Source: Bacteroidales bacterium
Lineage (GTDB): Bacteria; Bacteroidota; Bacteroidia; Bacteroidales; Paludibacteraceae
DNA length: 64,000 nt
Assembly (NCBI GenBank): GCA_012518275.1
Contig: JAAYSS010000047.1
Location: 1-64,000 of the forward strand
Reading direction: 5' to 3'
Made by a program: the position numbers and the translations under genes
Notes under the pieces: model-generated
The model's input: only the letters and a program-made list of their open reading frames with translations
Databases searched by the model: none
Told to the model about the DNA's origin: nothing
Shown here: positions 20,027 to 30,236 of the stretch, piece after piece
Position numbering within the stretch: position 1 is the first letter of the stretch
How the letters are laid out: every line of letters begins with the position of its first letter

Positions 20027-21430
20027 CTACATCCCTTTACCTTTGAATAAAATTTCGAGGGTGAAAAAAATAATTTTTAAATCGGTACCAAGATTCATAT
20101 CCTCTGTGTACACAATATCATAATTAAGGCGTTCTATCATCTTTTCAATTGTATCTGCATAACCAATTTTTATCGGTCCCCAAGAGGTTAAACCCGGGCG
20201 GATGCGGTAAATCAAGCAATAATACGGTGCCTTTTGGACAATTTGATCAATGTAATATTTGCGTTCAGGACGTGGCCCTACTAAACTCATATCCCCTTTT
20301 ATGACATTAAAAAATTGTGGAATTTCATCTAATCGGTATTTGCGCATCGTGCGTCCAACTTTTGTTATCCTATCATCATCAGGACCACTCAGCTGAGGTA
20401 TCCCTTTTTCAGAATCGTAGTACATGGAACGGAATTTCAACATATTAAAACTCTTTCCAAATCTTCCGATACGCTCTTGTTTGTACAATACAGGACCTTT
20501 AGACCCCATTTTGATGGCTATAGCAAAATAAATCATAAAAGGCGATAACAATATCAAACTAAGTACAGATATCACAATATCCATCGCACGTTTCACGCAA
20601 AGTTCCCAGTCTGACATGGTGGGCTGCGTAACACTCACCAGCGGATTAATTCCGTACTTCTCAATCCTAACTTTCCCCGTCAATATTTCATAAAGACGAG
20701 GTGTAAACCAAATATCTACATTGTACTGAAACAGCCGATTGATTACATCAAAAATTCGATGCCCACCTGGATCATCTAACGCTACCACAACCTCACTAAC
20801 ATTATTATTCTCAATTACTTTCCCAACTTCAAATATATTGCCTAAAATTAATTCGAGGGGTACATCTTTTTCGAAGGACTCTACTTTCACATAACCAACA
20901 ACCGTATTAAATAAGGATGTTTTAGAGATTTCTGACGCTATCCTTTGGGCATTTTTCCCCGTTCCAACAATCAGGGTATTGATTGTCCACTTTTTTCTCT
21001 TAAAATTTCGACGAATAATTAAGGTTTGAATAATCCGAAAAAGCCATGTAAAGCCAAACAACATCGCATAAAGCACTAAAAGCGAGTAGTAATAATAGGT
21101 ATAGTCGACCACAATATCGTCGAGAAGTAACACAAAGAAAATAATGACCGAAATAATAGCAGTAGTAAGCAAGGTGGTAAAAAACTCAAAGAATTTTGAT
21201 TCTTTTATGGGATTAAGATAATAGCCGGAAAGGTAGTTTATAGCAAGGCAAAGAAGTAAGAAAAGTACTAGGTTAGTATAATAGTTATAATTCGGGAAGA
21301 AAATCGTAATGTTAGAGAATAAAATCCCGTCATTCACAACCCACCTGAAAATCATAAAAAGTATCCACACAATCAGTGCTGCTACTAAATCAAAGAATAT
21401 GTACTTAAAAATGAGTACTTTTTTATTCAT
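20027..21430 (-). CDS. Polyprenyl-phosphate sugar-1-phosphate transferase (exopolysaccharide initiating glycosyltransferase)
   Basis: N-terminal TM segments; C-terminal KRAMDIVISVLSLILLSPFM...QERIGRFGKSFNMLKFRSM...RKYRLDEIPQFFNVIKGDMSLVGPRPE. Confidence 0.93.
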   Translation of the reverse strand: MNKKVLIFKYIFFDLVAALIVWILFMIFRWVVNDGILFSNITIFFPNYNYYTNLVLFLLLCLAINYLSGYYLNPIKESKFFEFFTTLLTTAIISVIIFFVLLLDDIVVDYTYYYYSLLVLYAMLFGFTWLFRIIQTLIIRRNFKRKKWTINTLIVGTGKNAQRIASEISKTSLFNTVVGYVKVESFEKDVPLELILGNIFEVGKVIENNNVSEVVVALDDPGGHRIFDVINRLFQYNVDIWFTPRLYEILTGKVRIEKYGINPLVSVTQPTMSDWELCVKRAMDIVISVLSLILLSPFMIYFAIAIKMGSKGPVLYKQERIGRFGKSFNMLKFRSMYYDSEKGIPQLSGPDDDRITKVGRTMRKYRLDEIPQFFNVIKGDMSLVGPRPERKYYIDQIVQKAPYYCLIYRIRPGLTSWGPIKIGYADTIEKMIERLNYDIVYTEDMNLGTDLKIIFFTLEILFKGKGM

Positions 21431-21435
21431 ATGCG

Positions 21436-22014
21436 CTATTTCCTTATAATCTCAATCACGTTTCCCAAACCAAGTTTTACTATCGAGCTGGGCTGTGCGG
21501 GCATGACATCATCTTGTCGGTATTCTACAACATAATCAACCGCGTTAATTATTTCCTGCGAAATTTCCCCAAAAGAAGTCGGCGGCTTTTCACCGCTAAT
21601 ATTGGCGGATGTCGAAACTATTGGAGCACGAAACATCTCGCACAGTTTTTTCGAAAACCACTCATTAGTTACTCTGATACCAATTGTCCCGTCTTCAGCC
21701 ACTAAGTTTTTAGCTAAATTCTTTGCTTCGGGATAAATAATTGTCAGCGGTTTTGTGGTCAATTCTATCAAATCCCAAGCTATCTCGGGAATTTCTTTCA
21801 CATAGGCTTGCAACTTTGCTGTAGAATCAATCAAAACAAGCATTGATTTTGTCTCTTCGCGCTGTTTAATTTCATAAATACGTTTCACAGCACTCTCGTT
21901 AGAAGCATCGCAGCCCAGTCCCCAAATTGTATCTGTTGGGTATAAAATAATGCCGCCTGCGCGAAGTACTTCTACCGCTTTTTTCAAGTTTTCCTGCATA
22001 TTGTTCACTTCCAC
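21436..22014 (-). CDS. L-threonylcarbamoyladenylate synthase (TsaC/Sua5/YciO family)
   Basis: GGIILYPTDTIWGLGCDASNESAVKRIYEIKQRE; STSANISGEKPPTSF. Confidence 0.92.
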   Translation of the reverse strand: MEVNNMQENLKKAVEVLRAGGIILYPTDTIWGLGCDASNESAVKRIYEIKQREETKSMLVLIDSTAKLQAYVKEIPEIAWDLIELTTKPLTIIYPEAKNLAKNLVAEDGTIGIRVTNEWFSKKLCEMFRAPIVSTSANISGEKPPTSFGEISQEIINAVDYVVEYRQDDVMPAQPSSIVKLGLGNVIEIIRK

Positions 22015-22063
22015 TTAATCAAAACGTAAATATATGAGTTTTATTTTAATGAATGAAAAACAC

Positions 22064-23395
22064 TTATTGAGTGAGGGAAATTTCTAGGATATTTTTTGTT
22101 TTTTCGGTGATCCTAAATCGATTATCTGCTCTTAATCCAATTATCCAAACTATTTTGTTTTCAGAAACTAATAACCAAATGCTTTCTTTTTGATTTCGGT
22201 TGATTTTCTCATCAATAAAAAAATCACTCAATTTTTTGCTTTTTTTCATTCCAAAAGGATGGAAACTATCACCATGTTTCCATTTTCTGATTGTAAGCGG
22301 AAATTGAATTTTATCCGCATCAACGTGTATTCTTTCGGCTGTTTTTGAAACAATGAAATTTTCGCTCATCAAGATTTTTTTCAGTGTCAAAGAAATCGGA
22401 TTTTCGATTGCGGTATCGGTTTCATCTATTGTAAATTCAAGTTTTAAATTCGGTTCAATTAAGTCGACAATTAAGTGTTCTCGATCTTTCAATACTCTAT
22501 GAGTATCTGAGTAATAGCGATTCCCGGGTTCTTTATCCAATCCTTCAAAAACATCCTTGCTCACGTTGCTGTTAAAGTTATATTCTTGCAAAATTTCATA
22601 AAGTACTGTTTGGGGGGCAGGCTGAGATTTCAGTTTTTCAATATTGATAAAAGTTTGATTTTCTTGGCTGAAAGTGATTGTTGCTTTAATTTCATTGATT
22701 TTTTCAGAATAAATTTTCCAAGCATCACGAAACCTTGAAATATTGTCGGCTAAAGATTGTTTTACTGACGGATTGATGTCCGCCATTGCCGGTAAAATAA
22801 TATTCCGGATTTTATTTCTGCTGTATTCATTTTCCAGATTAGTGGAGTCTGTTACATAGTCGAGTTTCTGTTTTTGGGCGTATTTTTCAATTTCGGAACG
22901 AGTGCAGCAAAGCATCGGGCGCACGATATTTCCATTTTTTGGTTCAATGCCGGTAAGTCCTTTCAGCCCGGTTCCACGAATCAAATTCAGCAAGACCGTT
23001 TCAATCGAGTCGTCTATGTGGTGAGCAGTTACAATAGCTCGGCATTTATTATCATCAGCTGTTTTTTTGAACCACGCATAACGTAAATCGCGTGCAGCCA
23101 TTTCGATGGAAATATTATTAGATTTCGCAAATTTAACGGTATCAAAATCAACTTTTTTGTAAATTAATTTATAGCTTTCAGCTAATTTTTCCACAAAAAG
23201 TTCATCTCGGATTGATTCATCGCCGCGCAGATGAAAATTGCAATGCGCCGCAACGCACTCAAAACCTAATTTTTGCAGCATATGGAGCATCACAACTGAA
23301 TCGGCGCCCCCACTCACACCGACCAAGACCCTTTCATTTTTGTCCAGAAGTTGATTTGCGTCTATAAATTGTTGAACTTTTTTGAGCATTTCCAT
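22064..23395 (-). CDS. tilS: tRNA(Ile)-lysidine synthase
   Basis: VLVGVSGGADSVVMLHML PP-loop; TAHHIDDSIETVLLNLIRGTGLKGL; C-terminal KKSKKLSDFFIDEKINRNQK. ORF-track start is too far upstream; internal Met used. Confidence 0.93.
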   Translation of the reverse strand: MEMLKKVQQFIDANQLLDKNERVLVGVSGGADSVVMLHMLQKLGFECVAAHCNFHLRGDESIRDELFVEKLAESYKLIYKKVDFDTVKFAKSNNISIEMAARDLRYAWFKKTADDNKCRAIVTAHHIDDSIETVLLNLIRGTGLKGLTGIEPKNGNIVRPMLCCTRSEIEKYAQKQKLDYVTDSTNLENEYSRNKIRNIILPAMADINPSVKQSLADNISRFRDAWKIYSEKINEIKATITFSQENQTFINIEKLKSQPAPQTVLYEILQEYNFNSNVSKDVFEGLDKEPGNRYYSDTHRVLKDREHLIVDLIEPNLKLEFTIDETDTAIENPISLTLKKILMSENFIVSKTAERIHVDADKIQFPLTIRKWKHGDSFHPFGMKKSKKLSDFFIDEKINRNQKESIWLLVSENKIVWIIGLRADNRFRITEKTKNILEISLTQ

Positions 23396-23499
23396 CGTTT
23401 TGAGTATTTTTGCAACCGTCTTACAAAGATAAAAAATACTTTTTGAAATCCGCACGGCAACTCTGACGGAATCACACATTTCAAAATCAAAATTTCCAA

Positions 23500-24789
23500 A
23501 TGAATTACCCTGAAACAATCCAATATCTTTACAATCGCCTGCCTGTTTTTCATCAAATTGGCGCAAAAGCCTACAAACCCGGGCTTGAAAATTCCATCAA
23601 AATGATGAGCCAACTTGGCAATCCACAAAATAGTTACAAAACAATTCACATTGCAGGAACGAATGGAAAAGGTTCGGTTTCTCACTTTCTGTCAGCCATT
23701 TTGCAGTCGGCAGGGTACAAAGTCGGGCTTTACACTTCGCCCCATTTGGTTGATTTCAGAGAGCGAATTCGAGTGAATGGCCAAAAAATCAGCGAGCAAT
23801 ATGTTGTCGATTTTGTGAAAGAAAATGAAACCTTTTTTAACAAAATTCAGCCTTCGTTTTTTGAAGCCACGATGGCAATGGCTTTTCAGTATTTTGCTGA
23901 TTCAAAGGTAGATATATCCTTAATCGAAGTGGGACTTGGCGGAAGGCTGGACAGCACGAATATAATCAACCCAATTTTATCCGTAATCACAAATATTGGA
24001 TTTGACCACACGGAGTTTCTTGGTGATTCGCTCGATAAAATTGCTGCTGAAAAAGCAGGAATTATTAAACCAAAAACGCCGGTTGTAATAGGAGAAACCA
24101 CTTCGGAAACAAAACCGGTCTTTATTGAAAAAGCTATACAGGAAAGTGCTCCTATTATTTTTTCAGAAGAAAAACACCAAGTCGATTTCTTCAGATATGA
24201 TGATAAAATTATGAATGTGGAAGATTCGACGCTTGGGATGTTAAAAATTGGTTTAAGCGGTGATTATCAACTGAAAAATGTGTCAACAGTTCTTACTTGT
24301 TTTGATGAATTAAATAGTTTAGGCTTAAAAATTTCACAAGAAAACGTGAAAGTCGGACTGTTGAAAGTAGTTGAAATGACAGGCTTGCAAGGGCGTTGGC
24401 AGGAAATTCAGAAAAATCCCCGCGTGATTTTAGACACAGGACATAACGTGGAAGGTGCAAAACTTGTTGCGTTTCAATTGCGCAAGCAAAGATATAATCG
24501 ACTTCATATTATTTTTGGAATGGTAAACGACAAAGATGTTACTGGCGTTTTATCGTTGTTGCCACAAGAAGCTGTGTACTATTTCACTGCTGCTCAGGCC
24601 AAAAGAGCTTTGACACCGAAAGAATTACAGGAAAAAGCAAGAAAATACAATTTGGAAGGAAAAACATTTCCGTCCGTTGATGAAGCAGTAAAAAACGCAT
24701 TAGATACTGCCAACAAAGACGACCTGATTTTTATCGGTGGAAGTAATTTTATTGTTGGTGAAGCACTTGCGTTTTTTGACAAACGATAA
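23500..24789 (+). CDS. folC: Bifunctional folylpolyglutamate/dihydrofolate synthase
   Basis: HIAGTNGKGSVSHFL; GLYTSPHLVDFRERI; EVGLGGRLDSTN; DTGHNVEGA. Confidence 0.95.
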   Translation: MNYPETIQYLYNRLPVFHQIGAKAYKPGLENSIKMMSQLGNPQNSYKTIHIAGTNGKGSVSHFLSAILQSAGYKVGLYTSPHLVDFRERIRVNGQKISEQYVVDFVKENETFFNKIQPSFFEATMAMAFQYFADSKVDISLIEVGLGGRLDSTNIINPILSVITNIGFDHTEFLGDSLDKIAAEKAGIIKPKTPVVIGETTSETKPVFIEKAIQESAPIIFSEEKHQVDFFRYDDKIMNVEDSTLGMLKIGLSGDYQLKNVSTVLTCFDELNSLGLKISQENVKVGLLKVVEMTGLQGRWQEIQKNPRVILDTGHNVEGAKLVAFQLRKQRYNRLHIIFGMVNDKDVTGVLSLLPQEAVYYFTAAQAKRALTPKELQEKARKYNLEGKTFPSVDEAVKNALDTANKDDLIFIGGSNFIVGEALAFFDKR

Positions 24790-24840
24790 AAAAGTGGTAA
24801 TCAATTCATCAGATTACCACAACAGCAGTTTTTTTAATTT

Positions 24841-26274
24841 TTATTTCAAATTAATTTTCGAAGGTCTGATCATCTGTTTCGGATCCAAAATTTTGTCCAA
24901 CTCTTCTTGGGTTAACAGTTTTTTATCAAGAACAAGCTGATACACACTACCACCCGTTTTCAGAGCTTCTTGAGCTATTTCCGTACAGCTTGCATACCCA
25001 ATAAACGGCTTTAGTGCCGTAACAATCCCAATAGAGTTTTCTACCATATTGCGACAATGGTCGCCATTTGCGGTTATTCCGTCCACGCATTCTACTCGAA
25101 GCGTATTGCAAGCACGAGCCAGCCAGGTGCATGATTCGATAACACTTTGAACCATAACAGGTTCCATTACGTTTAATTCCAATTGCGCCGCTTCCGATGC
25201 CATCGTTACGGTCAAATCATTTCCGATAACTTTGAAACAAACTTGATTTACCACTTCGGGAATTACCGGATTCACTTTTCCGGGCATAATGGACGACCCG
25301 GGTTGCTTAGGTGGAAGGTTAATTTCCGACAGTCCGGTACGTGGTCCGGAAGCCATCAGGCGAAGGTCGTTACACGTTTTTGACAAGCGGATAGCAAGCA
25401 TTTTCAATGCAGACGAATAAGCCACCATGGCAGAAGTATCGTGCGTAGCCGCAACCAAGTTATCAGCTAATGTAATGTTCCAATTAGTAATTTTTTTGAT
25501 ATGTCGCGTGCAGATTTCTGCGTATTCAGGCTCAGCGGTAATGCCTGTACCAATGGCAGTAGCACCCATATTTATAACAAGTAACCCTTCCGAAACCCGA
25601 CTTAAGCGCTTCAATTCACTACGCATCGCTTCAGCAAAAGCGCCAAAAGACTGTCCAAGTGTCATAGGTACAGCATCTTGCAATTGAGTCCGACCCATTT
25701 TTATGATATTTTCAAATTCTTTTTCTTTTTTCTCAAACGAAACAATTAGCTTTTCAAGTGCGCTCTTTATCTCTTCGTGAAGCATGTAAAGCCCTAAACT
25801 CATCGCCGTGGGATACGCATCGTTTGTCGATTGTGCCATGTTGATGTGATCGTTCGGGTTGATAAATTTGTACTCAGCGCGCTCTTTACCCATTATTTCC
25901 AATGCCCGGTTGGCTATCACTTCATTAGCATTCATGTTTACGCTCGTTCCCGCACCGCCTTGCACCAAATCAATGGGAAAATGTTTAGTGTGTTTCCCGT
26001 CCATAAGTTCACGGCAAGCTGTAACTACAGCATCTTTTATCGCATCCGCAACTAATCCAAGTTCGTGATTGGCGAGTATGGCTCCCATTTTCACAATCCC
26101 AAGGGCTTTAATAAATTGTGGATGATCTGAAAGTAATTGACGGCTGATGTCAAAATTTTCGATGCAACGAAGGGTTTGAATTCCAAAAAGTGCATCAGCA
26201 GGGACTTCTTTGTCTCCTAAAAGATCATGCTCAACACGAACTTTACCGCTGGTTTTGAATTTGTACGTATTCAT
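24841..26274 (-). CDS. aspA: Aspartate ammonia-lyase
   Basis: RVEHDLLGDKEVPADALFGIQTLR; QGGAGTSVNMNANEVI; PGSSIMPGKVNPV. Confidence 0.94.
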   Translation of the reverse strand: MNTYKFKTSGKVRVEHDLLGDKEVPADALFGIQTLRCIENFDISRQLLSDHPQFIKALGIVKMGAILANHELGLVADAIKDAVVTACRELMDGKHTKHFPIDLVQGGAGTSVNMNANEVIANRALEIMGKERAEYKFINPNDHINMAQSTNDAYPTAMSLGLYMLHEEIKSALEKLIVSFEKKEKEFENIIKMGRTQLQDAVPMTLGQSFGAFAEAMRSELKRLSRVSEGLLVINMGATAIGTGITAEPEYAEICTRHIKKITNWNITLADNLVAATHDTSAMVAYSSALKMLAIRLSKTCNDLRLMASGPRTGLSEINLPPKQPGSSIMPGKVNPVIPEVVNQVCFKVIGNDLTVTMASEAAQLELNVMEPVMVQSVIESCTWLARACNTLRVECVDGITANGDHCRNMVENSIGIVTALKPFIGYASCTEIAQEALKTGGSVYQLVLDKKLLTQEELDKILDPKQMIRPSKINLK

Positions 26275-26443
26275 AGTTAAATTTGATTTATGGATTTCTA
26301 CAAAGATAATATTTTATGGTATGACTGCCTAAGAAAAAAACTAAAAAAATTTAGAAAATTTCGTTAACCTTACAAACAATTTTCTAGTTGTTGATTGAAT
26401 TCAAGTTTTAAAAGTTAAATCTATGAAAAATAATTTTGTTAAA

Positions 26444-26459
26444 ATCGGAATGTTCCGAT
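26444..26459. promoter_or_regulatory. Perfect inverted repeat ATCGGAA-TG-TTCCGAT, putative operator upstream of porQ
   Basis: 7-bp arms with 2-bp spacer, 9 bp upstream of a TATTTTTG -7-like box (26469-26476). Confidence 0.4.
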
Positions 26460-26554
26460 AATAGGTGTTATTTTTGTACTAAAAACACAATTACAGTAAT
26501 AGTTTTGCGTTACTATTTACGATTTACATATCAGTTGATTCAGATTCAAATAGT

Positions 26555-27601
26555 ATGTTTAAGAAAAAGATTGTTCTAACATCCATTCTATTACTCTTAA
26601 ATTTCTTGTTAGCTTTTCCACAAGCCGGCAGGGGAGTTTATCGATTTTTGGAGCTCCCCGTATCAGCTCGTGCCGCAGCTGTGGGTGGTAATAATGTATC
26701 TCTGCGCGATAATGATGTGAATTTTGCATTGATGAATCCAGCGCTTCTGACCAATGAAACATACGGCGTCATCGGACTGAATATGGCAAATTATCTGTCG
26801 GATATTAAATTTGGGAGTGCAGTATACGGACATAATTTCGGTGAAAATAATCTATTCGCTTTCGGTGTACAATACGTGGATATGGGAAAATTTGCAGGAT
26901 ATGATGAACTAGGTCAATACACCGAAGATTTTACTGCAAAAGACATCGCTCTGCATATCAGCTACGCCCGTCCGTTGAACGATTTTTTTACCGCAGGAGC
27001 TACTTTAAAACCAATTTTCTCAGCCTACGAACGATATTCCAGTGTTGGTTTGGCGATGGATTTGGGAGTAAATTACAACACAGAACTATTCAAAGCCGGA
27101 TTAGTTATCAAAAATGCAGGAGTTCAGTTGAAAGGCTATTATTCCGACATCGGCGGGCAACACCGTGAGCCACTTCCATTTGATGTTCAGCTAGGAGTGA
27201 CAAAGAAATTTGAACATGCTCCACTACGAATCTCGGTTACCGCCAATAATTTGCACCGCTGGGATGTAGCAACCTATCAAAAAACCAACAAAAAAGAAAC
27301 AAACTTGGACGGGACACCCATCGAAAAAAAAATCAGTTTTGCCGATATGGCTTTTAGGCATTTAACTTTCGGCGTGGAGTTTGTCCCTTCTCAAAATTTT
27401 TACGTAGCTGCTGGTTACAACCACCGCCGCAACCGAGAAATGTCTATGGAAGGTTTCAAAAGCTTGGCCGGATTTTCGCTTGGTGCCGGAGTAAAACTCT
27501 ACAAATTTCATGTTGGATTTGGCATGACACAATTTCAAGTTGGCAACAATTCCTATCAGTTCTCTATCAGTACTAATTTAGGCGAGTTTGTAAGTTTCTA
27601 A
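26555..27601 (+). CDS. porQ: Type IX secretion system protein PorQ
   Basis: Signal peptide; GRGVYRFLELPVSARAAAVGGNNVSLRDNDVNFALMNPALL; GVEFVPSQNFYVAAGYNHRRNREMSM; membrane-barrel pattern. Confidence 0.88.
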   Translation: MFKKKIVLTSILLLLNFLLAFPQAGRGVYRFLELPVSARAAAVGGNNVSLRDNDVNFALMNPALLTNETYGVIGLNMANYLSDIKFGSAVYGHNFGENNLFAFGVQYVDMGKFAGYDELGQYTEDFTAKDIALHISYARPLNDFFTAGATLKPIFSAYERYSSVGLAMDLGVNYNTELFKAGLVIKNAGVQLKGYYSDIGGQHREPLPFDVQLGVTKKFEHAPLRISVTANNLHRWDVATYQKTNKKETNLDGTPIEKKISFADMAFRHLTFGVEFVPSQNFYVAAGYNHRRNREMSMEGFKSLAGFSLGAGVKLYKFHVGFGMTQFQVGNNSYQFSISTNLGEFVSF

Positions 27602-27680
27602 TTGAAAAATTAACTTATGCTTGCCAATTTCTAAGTCATATCGCAGGTTACCAACCAATTAACCAAAATTAGATTACGAA

Positions 27681-28427
27681 TTATAAATTTTTCAAAATTT
27701 TCAGCGTCCTTTCTACTCTTTCTGCACTCGTGATTAACGTGCTGTATTCATTAATCGAAACATTTTTTCCGCCCATAGCGAAATCTGAGTTTCTAAATTT
27801 CATTTTGCTTTCAACCGGCTGACGTGCAGATAAATGAAACTCTTCTGCTCCCGATTCACGAGCTATTTTACCGATATTCTCTTCATTGATACCACTTCCG
27901 GGCATGATAATTATTCTATTGTCGGCTTTTTCAACTAATTCTTTCAGTAAGTCAATCCCCTGCTCAGCTTTTGATTTCCCACCCGAAGTAAGAAGAGTGT
28001 CAAAGCCCAACGAGATGATTTTTTCCAAGCTTTGAAGCGGATCTTTGCAGCGGTCAAAAGCTCTATGAAAAGTCTTATTCATCCCTTTCGCGGCATTGAG
28101 CAGCAACGCGTTTTTTTCCATATCAATTCTGCCATCGGCGGTTAAACACCCAAACACAACACCATCAACGCCAACTTTCCGACACATTTCAATATCTTTC
28201 AACATTGTACGTATCTCCACATCAGAATAGAGAAAATCCCCGCCACGTGGACGGATAATAACGTTCAGTTTTATGTCGAGCAATTCTCGGGCTGTTACTA
28301 TTTCGCCGTATGAAGGAGTAGTTCCTCCCTCGGGAATGGCAGCGCAAAGTTCTACACGATATGCCCCACCCTTTTGGGCTTCCACACAACTGGCAACAGA
28401 ATTTGCACAAATTTCTATTCGATACAT
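27681..28427 (-). CDS. cutC: CutC-family protein
   Basis: EICANSVASCVEAQKGGAYRVELCAAIPEGGTTPSYG; VIIRPRGGDFLYS; FHRAFDRCKDPLQSLE. Confidence 0.95.
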   Translation of the reverse strand: MYRIEICANSVASCVEAQKGGAYRVELCAAIPEGGTTPSYGEIVTARELLDIKLNVIIRPRGGDFLYSDVEIRTMLKDIEMCRKVGVDGVVFGCLTADGRIDMEKNALLLNAAKGMNKTFHRAFDRCKDPLQSLEKIISLGFDTLLTSGGKSKAEQGIDLLKELVEKADNRIIIMPGSGINEENIGKIARESGAEEFHLSARQPVESKMKFRNSDFAMGGKNVSINEYSTLITSAERVERTLKILKNL

Positions 28428-28592
28428 AATTTTAGGATAATTTCTAATATCATTTTGTACAAAAATAGCTATTTTACTCTACATGAATAAATTTCTCACG
28501 ATTAATTTTCATCTCATTCTCTTTGTAAAATAAACTTTTATTGAACCGCATTTTTTTATTAATTTTACACGCTGAAAAAACAAGGATTTATT

Positions 28593-29276
28593 ATGAAAAA
28601 AATAATTGTTGCTATTGACGGTTTGTCGTCTTGCGGGAAAAGCACGATGGCAAAAGATTTGGCAAAACATGTCGGATACATCTATGTTGATACTGGCGCA
28701 ATGTATCGTGCCGTGGCTTTATTTGCAATCAAAAACGGTTGGATGACCGACGATTACATAGACGAAGTTGAACTAAAAAGGCACATCAGAAACATCAAAA
28801 TAAATTTCCAAACCAATGACGAAGGAACGCAGGACACATACTTGAACGGCGAAAACGTGGAGAAAGAAATCCGTTCGCTGGAAGTTGGAAACGGAGCCAG
28901 TCGGATCAGCACTATCGGGTTTGTGCGTGAAGAGCTGGTCCGTCAGCAACAAGCGATGGGAGTCGAAAAAGGAATCGTAATGGACGGACGCGATATCGGT
29001 ACGGTCGTTTTCCCAAATGCAGAGTTGAAGATATTCCTAACCAGCTCACCAAAAATACGTGCTCAAAGGCGTTATGACGAATTAATTGCCAAAGGTGAAA
29101 AAGTAAATTTTGAAGAAGTATTGGCAAATATCCGCGAGCGCGACGAACGGGATTCCAACCGCAAAGAAAGCCCTTTGCGAAAAGCCGAAGATGCTATAGA
29201 AATAGACAATTCACACCTTAACATTGAAGAACAAAACGAACTCTTACGAACTTTATTTCGTGAAAAAGCGTTTTAA
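28593..29276 (+). CDS. cmk: Cytidylate kinase
   Basis: [64 protein letters not shown]. Confidence 0.96.
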   Translation: MKKIIVAIDGLSSCGKSTMAKDLAKHVGYIYVDTGAMYRAVALFAIKNGWMTDDYIDEVELKRHIRNIKINFQTNDEGTQDTYLNGENVEKEIRSLEVGNGASRISTIGFVREELVRQQQAMGVEKGIVMDGRDIGTVVFPNAELKIFLTSSPKIRAQRRYDELIAKGEKVNFEEVLANIRERDERDSNRKESPLRKAEDAIEIDNSHLNIEEQNELLRTLFREKAF

Positions 29277-29336
29277 TTCAAATTTGAAGATGTAAGTTTT
29301 CTCTATCGAAATTAACATCACAAAACGACAAAATTT

Positions 29337-30221
29337 ATGGCAGATATTGAAATTGATCAAAAATCAGGTTTCTGTTTCGGAGTAATAAAAGCCATCTCCA
29401 AAGCTGAAGAAGAATTAGCTAAAGGTGAGCCGTTGTATTGTTTAGGCGATATAGTTCACAACGGACAAGAAGTTCAACGGTTAACCGACTTGGGTTTGAT
29501 AACCATTTCGCATGAAGAGTTCAAAAAATTACGAAACGTAAAAGTGCTGTTGCGTGCACACGGCGAACCACCATCTACATATAAAATAGCTCGTCAAAAT
29601 AACATTGAACTGATTGACGCCTCATGTCCTGTTGTCCTTCGATTGCAGAAAAGGATAAAATCTGCCTATGAAACTGAAAAAACCGGGACAACAGGGAATC
29701 AAGACAGTCAAATTGTAATTTACGGAAAAGTCGGCCACGCCGAAGTAATCGGACTGCTCGGTCAGGTGGATGAAAATGCTATCGTCATTGAAAGTGAAGC
29801 TGATTTACACAAAATAGATTTTACTAAAAACATCAAACTTTTTTCTCAAACAACAAAACCACTTGATGGATTTAACAAACTTGTAAAAAGTATTTCAGAA
29901 AAAATGGCTCCTGACGCAGTTTTTGAATACTTTGACACAATTTGCCGTCAAGTAGCAAACAGAATGCCAAATATAGCTACCTTTGCAAAGAAAAATGACA
30001 TTGTGCTTTTTGTTAGCGGAAAGAAAAGTTCTAACGGAAAAGCACTATATGCACACAGCAAAAACATCAATCCAAATACTTATTTTATCACCAAACCTAA
30101 CGAAGTAGATGATTTAAAGTTGGATTTGACAAAAAAAATCGGTATCTGTGGAGCCACATCTACTCCGAGATGGCTGATGGAAGCTGTAGCTGACAAAATC
30201 GAACAATTAGAGAAAAAATAG
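29337..30221 (+). CDS. ispH: 4-hydroxy-3-methylbut-2-enyl diphosphate reductase
   Basis: GFCFGVIKAISKAEE; GDIVHNGQEV; LLRAHGEPPSTY; DASCPVVLRLQK; GATSTPRWLMEAV. Confidence 0.95.
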   Translation: MADIEIDQKSGFCFGVIKAISKAEEELAKGEPLYCLGDIVHNGQEVQRLTDLGLITISHEEFKKLRNVKVLLRAHGEPPSTYKIARQNNIELIDASCPVVLRLQKRIKSAYETEKTGTTGNQDSQIVIYGKVGHAEVIGLLGQVDENAIVIESEADLHKIDFTKNIKLFSQTTKPLDGFNKLVKSISEKMAPDAVFEYFDTICRQVANRMPNIATFAKKNDIVLFVSGKKSSNGKALYAHSKNINPNTYFITKPNEVDDLKLDLTKKIGICGATSTPRWLMEAVADKIEQLEKK

Positions 30222-30236
30222 CATATATATACAAAA

